Shown here: one piece after another, positions 26,103-33,963 of the stretch | Position numbering within the stretch: the stretch's first letter is position 1 | How the letters are laid out: each line of letters begins with the position of its first letter | Origin: Nitrospirales bacterium | GTDB lineage: Bacteria; Nitrospirota; Nitrospiria; Nitrospirales; UBA8639 | DNA: 39,145 nucleotides | NCBI GenBank assembly: GCA_021604005.1 | Contig: BQIV01000007.1 | Span: 92,629-131,773 of the forward strand | Reading direction: 5' to 3' | Made by a program: the position numbers and the translations under genes | The notes under the pieces: model-generated | Seen by the model: only the letters and a program-made list of their open reading frames with translations | What the model was told of the DNA's origin: nothing | The model's database searches: none

Positions 26103-26513
26103 ATGGCTGTGCAAGTCTTTGGCGTGAATCATGTTGTCATCGAAGTGGATGATGCGCAAAAGGCGGTTGAATTCTATCGCGATGTCTTTCAACTTGAAAT
26201 GCTTAGAGGTGGAGAGGGGGCCGCGTGGTGTAAGTTGGGCGAACATCAATTTTTGGCCATCTTTGAAGTTGAAGAACTCAAGCCTGATCGAATGAAGCAT
26301 TTTGGCATTATGGTTCGAGACGAAGCGCAAATTCATGAAGTTCGTGAAAAAATCACAACGAAGTATGGGTTAGAAGTCCATCCAGATTTTCGTTGTGATT
26401 TTCGCGATCCTTGGGGGAATCGTATCCAGGTGGGTGATCTTCATGACGAGTCGCTGGTCTGGTTACTGCCATATCGAGAAATCCAAGATGTGAAGATTTC
26501 GTTTTCTCCATAA
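26103..26513 (+). CDS. VOC (glyoxalase/extradiol dioxygenase-like) family protein
   Basis: This 136-residue protein of the vicinal-oxygen-chelate superfamily has an excellent ribosome site (AAGGAGGAG) before ATG 26103. The N-terminal repeat GVNHVVIEVDDAQKAVEFYRDVFQL has the typical metal-ligand His, and the C-terminal half contains RDPWGNRIQVGD with the usual DPxGN pattern and an acidic ligand region. The superfamily covers glyoxalase I, fosfomycin resistance and extradiol dioxygenases, and the sequence alone does not choose between them. The intradiol dioxygenase gene starts only 52 bases downstream, suggesting co-transcription and possibly a common aromatic or dicarbonyl substrate. Confidence 0.87.
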   Translation: MAVQVFGVNHVVIEVDDAQKAVEFYRDVFQLEMLRGGEGAAWCKLGEHQFLAIFEVEELKPDRMKHFGIMVRDEAQIHEVREKITTKYGLEVHPDFRCDFRDPWGNRIQVGDLHDESLVWLLPYREIQDVKISFSP

Positions 26514-26565
26514 TTGTGGAAGGTCCTGAGGGGGCGTTCGTTCGTACAGAAGGGGAGTGAGAGGA

Positions 26566-27459
26566 ATGGGTGAACGAAGAAGTCGTGCACTTGTTCGTGT
26601 CGACTCGCTAGATACGCGTGATTCGCGATCGTCCGGTATCATAAATTCCCATATGATGACACGCCGATCATTATTGAAGATGGGGGTTGGAGCTGCTGGT
26701 TGGCTGGCAACCTCGGGTGTTGGATTTGGAGCTCTTTGTCCGTCTGTCACGACGCCCCGGCAGACTCGCGGTCCATATTTTCCGTATGATCTTGTAGTGT
26801 CGCATCCGATTCGAGAAAGTGGGGATGCAGGCATATCGCTCATTGAAGCCAACGATCATGATTTGACGCGCATTAAAGGCAAAAAAGGACGTGCCAAAGG
26901 CCACATTATCTATTTTCAAGGGCAGGTGTTACGGCCACTGGTTCACGTGCAGGAGCAGTCTGTTGAGTGTCAGCCGTTGGCTGGGGCAGAGGTTTTTCTC
27001 TGGCAAGCAAATTTTTCGGGACGCTACAATCATCAACGAGACGAGATGACGCAGGCACACTTCCAACATCCTGTCTCTGGCAGCATGATCGAACGCGTGC
27101 ATGACGAGTTTTTTCAATATTGGGGAAAAGCCTTGACTGATGAGCAGGGACGATTTCAATTTAAAACGATTCTCCCTGGATTCTATCCTGCGGCCGATGG
27201 TTGGTATCGACCTCCCCATCTACATTTTTCCATTCATGCCCCTGGCTATCCGGAATTCGTCACGCAAACCTATTTTAGGGGAGAAGCCATTCCTGATTCT
27301 GATGTCATTCATCAGTTGAATCGCCACGATCATATATTGCAAGACTCCCGGATTGACACGAAACAGCGGGAACAGGTCATTGTGGAATATCAACGAGATC
27401 CTGCTGGCGTGCTGACTGATGGGCTTGTCGGGACGTGTCAATTTTTTCTGCCTTCTTAG
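26566..27459 (+). CDS. Tat-exported intradiol ring-cleavage dioxygenase (protocatechuate 3,4-dioxygenase-like)
   Basis: This 297-residue non-haem Fe(III) dioxygenase has the intradiol ligand set: Tyr in GRYNH (codon 27025), Tyr in PGFYP (27184) and two His in RPPHLHF (27217 and 27223), with the conserved Arg before them. The N-terminal region carries MTRRSLLKMGVGAAGW, a twin-arginine motif with a hydrophobic core, implying folded export to the periplasm. ATG 26566 has AGGGGAG at 26551-26557. The start gives an unusually long n-region (about 30 residues) before the RR; ATG 26653 or 26656 would give a conventional Tat signal. It cleaves catechol-like rings between the hydroxyls (family knowledge). 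Neither ring hydroxylases nor muconate cycloisomerases are present, so the substrate is unknown. Confidence 0.88.
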   Translation: MGERRSRALVRVDSLDTRDSRSSGIINSHMMTRRSLLKMGVGAAGWLATSGVGFGALCPSVTTPRQTRGPYFPYDLVVSHPIRESGDAGISLIEANDHDLTRIKGKKGRAKGHIIYFQGQVLRPLVHVQEQSVECQPLAGAEVFLWQANFSGRYNHQRDEMTQAHFQHPVSGSMIERVHDEFFQYWGKALTDEQGRFQFKTILPGFYPAADGWYRPPHLHFSIHAPGYPEFVTQTYFRGEAIPDSDVIHQLNRHDHILQDSRIDTKQREQVIVEYQRDPAGVLTDGLVGTCQFFLPS

Positions 27460-27772
27460 TTGATTTCTCTCTTTGTTGTCAGATATTTTCCCTCCTTTTC
27501 GCCAGTCTTTCCCTACGTAATGACAAGCTCGTCAGTGATGGCGATCACCGTGCGGTTCTATCGCGGTCTGGGGGAGTACGCTGAAATTCATTTACCGGAT
27601 GCACATTTTCTATTGGTGCCCTATAGGCATTAGCGTCGTCGTATGTAAATATGGGAGTGAAAACATATGAAATGTCAGAAAATTCGTGCGAAGAGCCTTG
27701 ACTTGGAAGTCGTTGCTTCCATAGCCTGCAGGTAGTTGAAACCTTGAGTATTTTAAGGAGGGAAAGGAAGTT
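27460..27772. other. Intergenic region before the Pal-like lipoprotein
   Basis: About 310 bases with no clear terminator after the dioxygenase. It includes a possible 22-codon leader ORF (27667-27735) and, at 27757-27763, the strong AAGGAGG preceding the lipoprotein. The promoter of the lipoprotein gene is not obvious. Confidence 0.45.
27667..27735 (+). CDS. Possible 22-codon leader ORF
   Basis: ATG 27667 follows GGGAGTG with good spacing and runs 22 codons (MKCQKIRAKSLDLEVVASI...) to TAG at 27733. It ends 37 bases before the Pal-like gene. It could be a leader peptide or a tiny protein, or may be chance. Confidence 0.25.
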   Translation: MKCQKIRAKSLDLEVVASIACR

Positions 27773-28549
27773 ATGATGCATGTGAAGCAGTGGGTTTTTA
27801 CCATTCTCAGCCTAGGTTTTATCATTGTGTTGCTGAATGGGTGTAGTGCCAAATCACAAACCCGGGTCATGAGTGAACAAGCAGGCGTGGCTCAACTTCA
27901 AGAGCCAGTTGACCCCTCAGAGAACGGAATCGATACATCACCTGTGAATTCCCTGGTTGAGCCTCCGAGTCAGTCTCATGAAGACGAAGGATTGTCGCAA
28001 TCGATTTTTGCTTCACCTCAGGAAGGCCAGGGCCAATTGTCAGATGCTTTCATGCCGCAAGAGGGCAGTGAGGCAGGACAGGGAAACCTCCCGGGTGGGG
28101 ACGGGCATGACGGATCGCTCGCTGAAGTAGAACTTGATGAAGAACCAATGGAGATTGCAAAGCTGATACCCAGTGAGCCAGAAATTTCTTCTGGCGAGAA
28201 ACAAGAAGAGGTGCTCCACGGGTTACGGGATGTGTTTTTTGACTATGACCGGTTTCGGCTTCGCGCAGATGAGTTTCCTGAATTGACGACCAATGCAGAG
28301 GTGTTGTCGTCGAAATTTGCGGGACGGACAATCGTTCTTCAGGGACATTGCGATGAGCGTGGAACGGAAAGCTACAATATGATTCTTGGTAAACGGCGAG
28401 CACGAGCTGTGAGAGATTATTTGGTTGATCTGGGTGTGCCAGGTGAGAGCTTAACCGTCCTGAGTATGGGGAAAGAAAAACCCTTTTGTACCGAACAAAC
28501 TCCTGAGTGCTGGCAGGAAAATCGCCGAGTACATTTCGTGATACAGTAA
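27773..28549 (+). CDS. OmpA/Pal-like peptidoglycan-associated lipoprotein
   Basis: This 258-residue protein has two adjacent ATGs (27773, 27776) behind AAGGAGG. A lipoprotein signal (residues 6-24) ends with lipobox LLNGC. A long Glu/Gly/Gln/Ser-rich linker (about 30-145) follows, then an OmpA-like domain (about 150-258) with VFFDYDRFRLR, LQGHCDERGTESYN, LGKRRARAVRDYLVDLGV and CWQENRRVHFVI, all Pal signatures. It binds meso-diaminopimelate of peptidoglycan and tethers the outer membrane (family role). The acidic linker is much longer than in Pal of E. coli (173 residues). No tol genes adjoin it, so it may be a paralogue rather than the main Pal. Confidence 0.9.
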   Translation: MMHVKQWVFTILSLGFIIVLLNGCSAKSQTRVMSEQAGVAQLQEPVDPSENGIDTSPVNSLVEPPSQSHEDEGLSQSIFASPQEGQGQLSDAFMPQEGSEAGQGNLPGGDGHDGSLAEVELDEEPMEIAKLIPSEPEISSGEKQEEVLHGLRDVFFDYDRFRLRADEFPELTTNAEVLSSKFAGRTIVLQGHCDERGTESYNMILGKRRARAVRDYLVDLGVPGESLTVLSMGKEKPFCTEQTPECWQENRRVHFVIQ

Positions 28550-28591
28550 TTGTGCTAGCTCATTCATGTACGTCTGTTTTGCAGGAGCCTC

Positions 28592-28627
28592 TTCCATCTT
28601 CCCATCCTGAAAGATGGGGAGATGGAA
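28592..28627 (+). terminator. 15-bp hairpin after the Pal-like gene
   Basis: TTCCATCTTCCCATC at 28592-28606 pairs with GATGGGGAGATGGAA at 28613-28627 with one G-U pair and a 6-base loop. It starts 43 bases after the Pal-like stop codon. The trailing sequence is mixed, so it may stop transcription only partly. Confidence 0.55.
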
Positions 28628-28694
28628 AGACTTCCTCTAAATTCTCCTCTTGCCACTCTCTTATTTGCCATGCAGTAACACTCTGGACGATGGC

Positions 28695-29659
28695 ATGTTC
28701 CACCACGTCGTCCAATTCATCGCTCTGGTTGTGCTTGTCGGGTGTTATCCCGTGCAGGCTGTCGCAGCCCAGTCTTCCGATACGTCTTCACAAAAACAAC
28801 AAGCGTTCGAGACGTCCTTACTCTATGTTTCCGACTATTTTTCCTTTATTGGGAAGGATGCGCACGGGCATGTCGCATTTGCCTTGGACAACAACCGCGG
28901 AAAAGATGATGAAGCCTACCAGGCTGAACATTTTGTCGTGTTGCATAATGAGCAGCAGGGTTGGGTCGACATGCAGGGAAACGGGTCGTATGAGAACCGT
29001 GTCGATGATCTTAGAGGGATTCCCGATTCTTTGGACTTTCAATTTCTCGGTACTCCTGAAACGGGAATGACCATCATAAGCGAATCCAATGCATTATCGT
29101 TGACGATTTCTGCTATCTCACCCGCATACTCGAGAACTCATAAAGGAGGGGAGATGTGGGTGGGGTCGGCTTCGGGCACGCTGCAATGGAAGGAGCGTAC
29201 GTTGACGGGGCGTGTGATTTATGAATATTTGATGATGCCGGATTTTAACCGTCTTACCCGAACGTATTGGGGACTGTGGAAAGAATTTCAGGGGTTCTAC
29301 CTGTCACTTGATGGAGCAGGTGACCTCTATATCCATAGTCAGCACAGTGACATGCTGGCCCCGTTGATTGGGACACTCGATGGGTTTATGGCGCAAGGGG
29401 GAACGTCCGAGCGCTTTCAAATTTTGCAGTTGACTCCACTCAGCTTTCGTCAAGGGTTGGGGTATATCGATGGCCCATGGGGTGGGCCATTCGTTGGGCC
29501 ACGGCACAGGGAAAGGGGAGTGTCCAACTCGAGTTATCGGAGTTTCATCGTGTAGCCAATTGGGTGCTCGGCGGGTTCGCGATGGGTCTTGTTCAAGGAA
29601 CCGCCACCTACGGTGGAAAAACTATTCCGATCTATGGATTAGTCGAACTTCTTATGTAG
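28695..29659 (+). pseudogene. Exported CrtC/AttH (lipocalin-like)-type protein with a frameshift
   Basis: Two frames together encode a protein of about 320 residues. ATG 28695 gives a signal peptide (FHHVVQFIALVVLVGC, possibly a lipobox at LVGC). The mature part reads like the AttH/CrtC-like lipocalin domain group: VSDYFSFIGKDAHGHVAFAL, IPDSLDFQFLGTPETGM, GRVIYEYL and RTYWGLWKEFQGFYLSL. After SFRQGLG the first frame turns into Gly/Pro/Arg noise and ends at 29555. A second frame continues with YRWPMGWAIRWATAQGKGSV and ends VYGLVELLM-like (IYGLVELLM) at 29659, a plausible C-terminus. The switch is at a GGGG run, 29459-29462; one extra G would join them as LGVYRWPMGW. The function of this group is uncertain. 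It is either a sequencing error or recent inactivation. Confidence 0.7.
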
Positions 29660-29737
29660 CCATCCTGTATGCGTTAACAAACGCCCCAGCCTTCACCAGA
29701 GTTGCTTCGACTCGTTGTATGTGTGGACATCAAGCTG

Positions 29738-30046
29738 TTATTCTTCGATGACTTGCTCTAGTTCCGCAGCATGTCCCTCATTCGTGACTTCTGCCTTCAC
29801 TTTTGCGCCAGGCTGAACGTTTCCTGTGATGGTGGTTCGTCCATCAACCTGGATGCGTTGTTCGTCGCCTTCCTGATCCATAATGACATATTCGTTTCCT
29901 TCAATTGTCAGTAATGTCCCTTCAAGCGTATTAGATCCGAGTGAAAAAAGGCTACTGCCAAATGTGTTTGACGCGCTATGGACGAAGGGGACGGATGTCG
30001 AGCCGAGGATACTGCATATTGCCATTACTGCTAATGTTTTTTTCAT
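29738..30046 (-). CDS. Small secreted beta-rich protein
   Basis: This 102-residue protein begins at ATG 30046 with GGAG 7 bases upstream, preferred over the much longer open frame from 30193. It has a signal peptide (MKKTLAVMAICSILGSTSV, cleavage near VHSA). The mature part carries LEGTLLTIEGNEYVIMDQEG, QRIQVDGRTTITGNVQPGAKVKAEV, the alternating strand and turn pattern of small OB/DUF5666-like periplasmic proteins. A Glu-rich tail ends it. No catalytic residues are evident. It converges with the CrtC/AttH-like gene 78 bases away. Confidence 0.72.
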   Translation of the reverse strand: MKKTLAVMAICSILGSTSVPFVHSASNTFGSSLFSLGSNTLEGTLLTIEGNEYVIMDQEGDEQRIQVDGRTTITGNVQPGAKVKAEVTNEGHAAELEQVIEE

Positions 30047-30362
30047 GATCGGTCTCCATGGTTGATCGTCTCGAGAGAATTCTATGAGATAGCAAGAGGG
30101 CAGCAAGGATAATGCCCAGAGAAGGGAACAGAGAGAATCTGTGAGGAAATCAATATGATAGGCTGATAGCATGGCTATACGGCTTCCCTGCACAACGTGA
30201 CGCGTGAATGAAACGCCCTACAGCTTGATGAGGGAGTTGGTCGTGAGACTTAGGGAACTCATGGTCACTATTTGAGAGTCGTACGTTCATCATGGGTGAC
30301 GTCGCGAGGCGTTTGATGACGGTTGCGCTGCACGATTATCGTGAAAAGGTCGATCGGTTCTA
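30047..30362. other. Intergenic region upstream of marR
   Basis: About 316 bases between a minus-strand and a plus-strand gene, holding promoters for both. The only clear element lies at its right end, the promoter at 30363-30391. Nothing else was recognised. Confidence 0.5.
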
Positions 30363-30391
30363 TTGACAGTAGTTTATGTATAGACTATATA
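30363..30391 (+). promoter_or_regulatory. Sigma70-type promoter for marR with palindromic -10 region
   Basis: A perfect -35 TTGACA (30363-30368) is separated by exactly 17 bases from TATATA (30386-30391). Transcription should start at about 30398, only some 6 bases before ATG 30404, so the mRNA would be nearly leaderless. TATAG at about 30380 and CTATA at about 30400 are inverted around the -10 box, a possible self-regulatory MarR operator. Confidence 0.6.
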
Positions 30392-30403
30392 TTTAAAAAC
30401 TAT

Positions 30404-30853
30404 ATGGAGACGTATAACCTTCAAGACGATTCTTATTTGAAAGTACTTCGGCCTCTTGTCGAAGCGTATCAAGCCATTTTTGAAGTCGGCGATCGTCACA
30501 TTCGTTCTATGGGATTGACGCCTGCACAGTTTGATGTGATCGCAGAGTTATGGGGAACGGATGGGCTGACGGCGGTTGAACTTTCGCAGTCTACGCTATT
30601 GGCCAAGGCCAGTTTGACGGGCATTATCGATCGATTAGAGTCCAAAGGGTTGGTTGAGCGGCATGCCGTGCCTCGCGATCGTCGATCGATGAACGTCAAG
30701 CTCACGAAGGCAGGGATTGCCCTGCATCGTAAATGCTTCCCGGCTCAAGCCAAGATGATGCGTCCATATTTTGAACGTGCGCTGAGTCAACATGACGTGA
30801 ACGTGTTACAGAAGTTGTTAGTGCGTCTGCGCGATAGTTGTCGAAAACGATAA
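30404..30853 (+). CDS. MarR family transcriptional regulator
   Basis: This 149-residue winged-HTH protein starts at METYNLQDDSYLK (ATG 30404). An open frame continues upstream to 30323, but that would run through the promoter. It has the MarR layout: N-terminal dimer helix, then LTPAQFDVIAELW, the recognition helix in STLLAKASLTGIIDRLESKGLVER, and the wing RDRRSMNVKLTKAG, followed by a C-terminal dimerisation helix. It usually represses its own and neighbouring genes and releases on binding phenolic compounds or oxidation (family). There is only one Cys pair (CFPAQAK and near the C-terminus), so redox sensing is possible but unproven. It heads the SDR-methyltransferase-DsbA-YceI run. Confidence 0.92.
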   Translation: METYNLQDDSYLKVLRPLVEAYQAIFEVGDRHIRSMGLTPAQFDVIAELWGTDGLTAVELSQSTLLAKASLTGIIDRLESKGLVERHAVPRDRRSMNVKLTKAGIALHRKCFPAQAKMMRPYFERALSQHDVNVLQKLLVRLRDSCRKR

Positions 30854-30932
30854 CAGTGTTCTTACTCCTCAACAGTTTGTGGAGACAAGAAACGCTTCAG
30901 ATGTTTGGTTGATCAATTAAAGGGCATGCGTG

Positions 30933-31532
30933 ATGAAAATTGTGGTGATTGGAGCGAGCGGGACAATCGGTAGTGCCGTGGTGAAAGAACTGGAGGCGCG
31001 TCATGAGATTGTGACGGTAGGTCATCGAAGCGGGGATATAACGGTTGATATTACGTCAGCGGCTTCAATTCAACGCATGTTTCAGGCAATTGGTCGGGTT
31101 GATGCCGTAGTGTCTGCCACGGGCAGTGCGCATTTTGGGCCATTCGAGACCCTAACGGAAAAAGAATTTTTAATTGGTATCAGCAATAAATTAATGGGTC
31201 AAATTAATCTCGTCCTACTTGGTCGAGATTTTGTGAATGATGGTGGATCATTTACGCTTACAAGTGGGGTGTTAAGTCACGATCCCATTTACTGTGGTGC
31301 GGCTGTCACGACGGTCAATGCTGGGCTTGAAGGATTTGTGCTGGGAGCGTCGATTGAAATGCCGAGAGGGATTCGAATCAATGCCGTGAGTCCGGGGGTG
31401 GTTGAAGAATCGATGGAACGAATCGGCTCTTTTTTCCGAGGACATATTCCAGTTCCCGTGTCGACAGTCGCGCTGGCCTATAGTAAGAGTGTTGAAGGCC
31501 GTTTAAACGGACAAGTCTTTCATGCGCAGTAA
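30933..31532 (+). CDS. Short (about 200-residue) SDR-family oxidoreductase
   Basis: This 199-residue Rossmann-fold protein has the nucleotide-binding motif GASGTIGSAVV at the N-terminus and the SDR segment VDAVVSATGSAHFG. Downstream, SGVLSHDPIYCGAAVTTVN corresponds to the catalytic Ser/Tyr region, but the usual Lys four residues after Tyr (YxxxK) is absent. PRGIRINAVSPGVVEE follows as in SDRs. It belongs to a recognised group of short SDRs with this altered active site. Substrate unknown. ATG 30933 is preferred to the overlapping GTG at 30930. It starts 79 bases after marR and 12 bases before the methyltransferase gene. Confidence 0.88.
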   Translation: MKIVVIGASGTIGSAVVKELEARHEIVTVGHRSGDITVDITSAASIQRMFQAIGRVDAVVSATGSAHFGPFETLTEKEFLIGISNKLMGQINLVLLGRDFVNDGGSFTLTSGVLSHDPIYCGAAVTTVNAGLEGFVLGASIEMPRGIRINAVSPGVVEESMERIGSFFRGHIPVPVSTVALAYSKSVEGRLNGQVFHAQ

Positions 31533-31544
31533 GAGGAGAGATTG

Positions 31545-32573
31545 ATGAGTCAACAAACTAATTCAATGACCCCATCTCCGCAGGGTATCATTGAGATGAT
31601 GAATGCGCACCAGCGGAGCGCAATCCTCAAGGCTGGAGTCGACTTGGAGGTGTTTACCGCGATTGAAGAAGGCAATACTACCGTTGAGGCGCTTTCGGCA
31701 CGATGTAATGCCTCAACGCGAGGCCTGCGGATGTTACTTGATGGTCTGACAATTCTCGGGCTGCTGACGAAAGACCATGCGGGGTATCGACTGACCCCTG
31801 ATTCCAAGGCTTTCCTGGTGAAGACATCGCAAGCCTATCTAGGCGGGATGACGGAGTTTATGTTGTCACCGCCGCTCTATGACGGGTTTCGTCATCTCAC
31901 TGAAGCGGTCAGAAAGGGCGGGACGGCTCTCGATGAACAGGGAACCACGGCGGACGCTCATCCGGAATGGGTGAACTTTGCGCGAGCGATGGTTCCCATG
32001 ATGATCGGTCCTGCCACGTGGATTGCCAATTACCTCCAGCAACAAGGGCGAGCAATTAACAAAGTCCTTGATATCGCTGCAGGCCACGGGATGTTCGGTG
32101 TGGAAATTGGAAAAGTGTTTCACGATGCGAAAATCTATGCGCTCGACTGGGAACCTGTGCTCGCAGTTGCAAAGGAAAATGCCAGAGCCGCGTCACTGGA
32201 AGATCGCTATGAGGCCATTGTTGGAAGTGCGTTTGACGTGCAGTATGGTTCGGATTATGATGTGATTCTCCTTGCCAACTTCCTGCATCATTTTGATCAG
32301 GAAACCTGTGTTGCGCTCCTGAAAAACGTTCATGCGGCGCTTCGTCCTGATGGGCGGGTGGTCACGTTAGAGTTTATTCCCAACGATGATCGGATTAGCC
32401 CCGCATCGGCGGACTTTGCATTGATCATGCTTGCGACGACACCAGCTGGCGATGCCTATACCTTCACTGAATTGGAGAACATGTTTCATACATCGGGTTT
32501 TGGTGCAAGCGAGGTGCATGAGGTTCCCAATTCAAAAGAGCATGTGATGATCACGTCAAAGTCAAAACGGTAA
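31545..32573 (+). CDS. SAM-dependent methyltransferase (O-methyltransferase-like)
   Basis: This 342-residue protein starts at ATG 31545 after AAGAGGAGAG. Residues about 15-95 form a winged-helix dimerisation domain typical of plant-type and polyketide O-methyltransferases (STRGLRMLLDGLTILGLL, GYRLTPDSKAFL). The C-terminal domain has the SAM motif I VLDIAAGHGMFGVEIG, ALDWEPVLAVAKENA as the acidic loop, and LLANFLHHFDQETCVALLKN as motif IV. It methylates an unidentified small molecule. It lies 12 bases after the SDR gene and 6 bases before the DsbA-family gene, so these are co-transcribed. Confidence 0.92.
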   Translation: MSQQTNSMTPSPQGIIEMMNAHQRSAILKAGVDLEVFTAIEEGNTTVEALSARCNASTRGLRMLLDGLTILGLLTKDHAGYRLTPDSKAFLVKTSQAYLGGMTEFMLSPPLYDGFRHLTEAVRKGGTALDEQGTTADAHPEWVNFARAMVPMMIGPATWIANYLQQQGRAINKVLDIAAGHGMFGVEIGKVFHDAKIYALDWEPVLAVAKENARAASLEDRYEAIVGSAFDVQYGSDYDVILLANFLHHFDQETCVALLKNVHAALRPDGRVVTLEFIPNDDRISPASADFALIMLATTPAGDAYTFTELENMFHTSGFGASEVHEVPNSKEHVMITSKSKR

Positions 32574-32579
32574 CCGTGT

Positions 32580-33236
32580 ATGACAACTCCCCGTACTCCT
32601 ACACTTGTCTATGTTACAGATCCCATGTGTTCGTGGTGTTGGGGATTCGATCCGGTTATGAAAATGGTGCGACAGCGATACGAACACCGGCTGGTCTTAG
32701 AGGTCCGAGTGGGGGGATTGAGGCCAGGCAATACCGAGCGATTTGACGACCAGCGGAAAAATTATATCCTTAGTCATTGGCGTGCCGTTCATGAACGAAC
32801 AGGCCAACCCTTTAATTTTGCCTGTCACATGGGTTCGGACTTTACCTATGACACGGAACCGGCGGCCCGTGCTATTGTGGTCATGCGGACTCTGCTTCCG
32901 GATCGTGTCTTTCCATATTTGCACAATATTCACGAAGCGTTTTATGTGAAGAATGTTGATGTGACGAAAGAAGCCGTGTTGGCTGAGTTAGCGCAACCAC
33001 ATGGATTGACCAACGAGCAATTTCTTGAGTCCTTTCGAAGTGCAACAGTCAAAAAGGCTGTGTGGAGCGAGTTTGACCAAGTTCGAGCGTGGGGCGTCAA
33101 TGGCTTTCCGACGCTTCTTGCGAAGCAGGACGGAGAGGCGACCATGTTAACGCATGGGTATCAATCAATTGATGTGCTTGCCCCGGTCATCGAAACCTGG
33201 TTGAATGCAACAGCCACTCAAGGATACGTGCACTAA
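32580..33236 (+). CDS. DsbA/FrnE-like thioredoxin-fold protein
   Basis: This 218-residue protein has no signal peptide and is therefore cytosolic. The redox motif CSWC lies near residues 17-20 (DPMCSWCWGFDP), the helical insert is around 55-150 and a cis-Pro site lies in NGFPTLL near 180. The pattern fits the 2-hydroxychromene-2-carboxylate isomerase/FrnE group of the DsbA family. It may be an oxidoreductase or isomerase acting on the methyltransferase or SDR product; this is inference. It begins 6 bases after the methyltransferase stop codon. Confidence 0.9.
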   Translation: MTTPRTPTLVYVTDPMCSWCWGFDPVMKMVRQRYEHRLVLEVRVGGLRPGNTERFDDQRKNYILSHWRAVHERTGQPFNFACHMGSDFTYDTEPAARAIVVMRTLLPDRVFPYLHNIHEAFYVKNVDVTKEAVLAELAQPHGLTNEQFLESFRSATVKKAVWSEFDQVRAWGVNGFPTLLAKQDGEATMLTHGYQSIDVLAPVIETWLNATATQGYVH

Positions 33237-33324
33237 TTCTTCTAGATCGAATCGGAAAATTTGGATGTGTCGGCATGCTAGGATTCTGGCCCTGCCGATC
33301 ATTATTAATCAGGAGGTGAATGAT

Positions 33325-33963
33325 ATGAAGCCGGTAGTAAAAATGAAAACAGTGTTGTTGTTCGCAGCCATGAGCTTGCTCATGAGTGCGACCTGGGCAT
33401 CTGCCGAGGTGACGCGGTGGAAGATTGACCCTGCGCATTCGACGATCGGGTTTCAAGTGAAGCATATGGTCGTGTCCAAAACCAAAGGCAAGTTTCTGCA
33501 CTATACCAGCGTCGTGGAAATGGATGCTGAGGCCAAAAAATTTAAAACCATTGAAGCGGTGATTCAGACCAAGTCGATCTTTACCGACCATGAAAAGCGG
33601 GACGAGCATCTCCGAAGTCCCGATTTCTTCGATGTTGAGAAATATCCCACCATGACGTATAAAATGAAAAGTTATAAGAAGACTGGTGACAACTATACCG
33701 CCATTGGAGATATCACCTTACGCGGTGTCACAAAAGAGCTGACGCTTGTGGGGACGTTTAATGGTGTTGCCAAAGACCCGTGGGGCAACATGCGGGCAGG
33801 ATTTACGGCGGAAGGGACGTTAAACCGTAAAGATTTTGGGATGGAGTTTAGTAAAATGCTGGATAACGGTGGCTTGATGGTTGGTGACGAAGTCCAAATT
33901 TTGCTGGAAATTGAGGTGATTCAAGAGGCCAGTGCGCCAGCCGCCCAATCGACAAAAGGATAG
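33325..33963 (+). CDS. Exported YceI family protein
   Basis: This 212-residue protein starts at ATG 33325 with AGGAGGTGA directly upstream; an open frame from 33205 is disregarded. A signal peptide (about 1-27, cleaved near ASA) is followed by a lipocalin-like YceI barrel: TRWKIDPAHSTIGFQVKHM, GKFLHYT, KRDEHLRSPDFFDVEKYPTM, YTAIGDITLRGVTKELTL and LNRKDFGMEF are standard blocks. The family binds polyisoprenoid lipids or quinone-like molecules in the periplasm. It ends the MarR-led run, 88 bases after the DsbA-family gene. Confidence 0.94.
   Translation: MKPVVKMKTVLLFAAMSLLMSATWASAEVTRWKIDPAHSTIGFQVKHMVVSKTKGKFLHYTSVVEMDAEAKKFKTIEAVIQTKSIFTDHEKRDEHLRSPDFFDVEKYPTMTYKMKSYKKTGDNYTAIGDITLRGVTKELTLVGTFNGVAKDPWGNMRAGFTAEGTLNRKDFGMEFSKMLDNGGLMVGDEVQILLEIEVIQEASAPAAQSTKG

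Noticed and set aside
28507-29070. 187-codon plus-strand frame overlapping the CrtC/AttH-like gene
   Set aside because: It is out of phase with the recognisable exported protein and begins inside the Pal-like gene.
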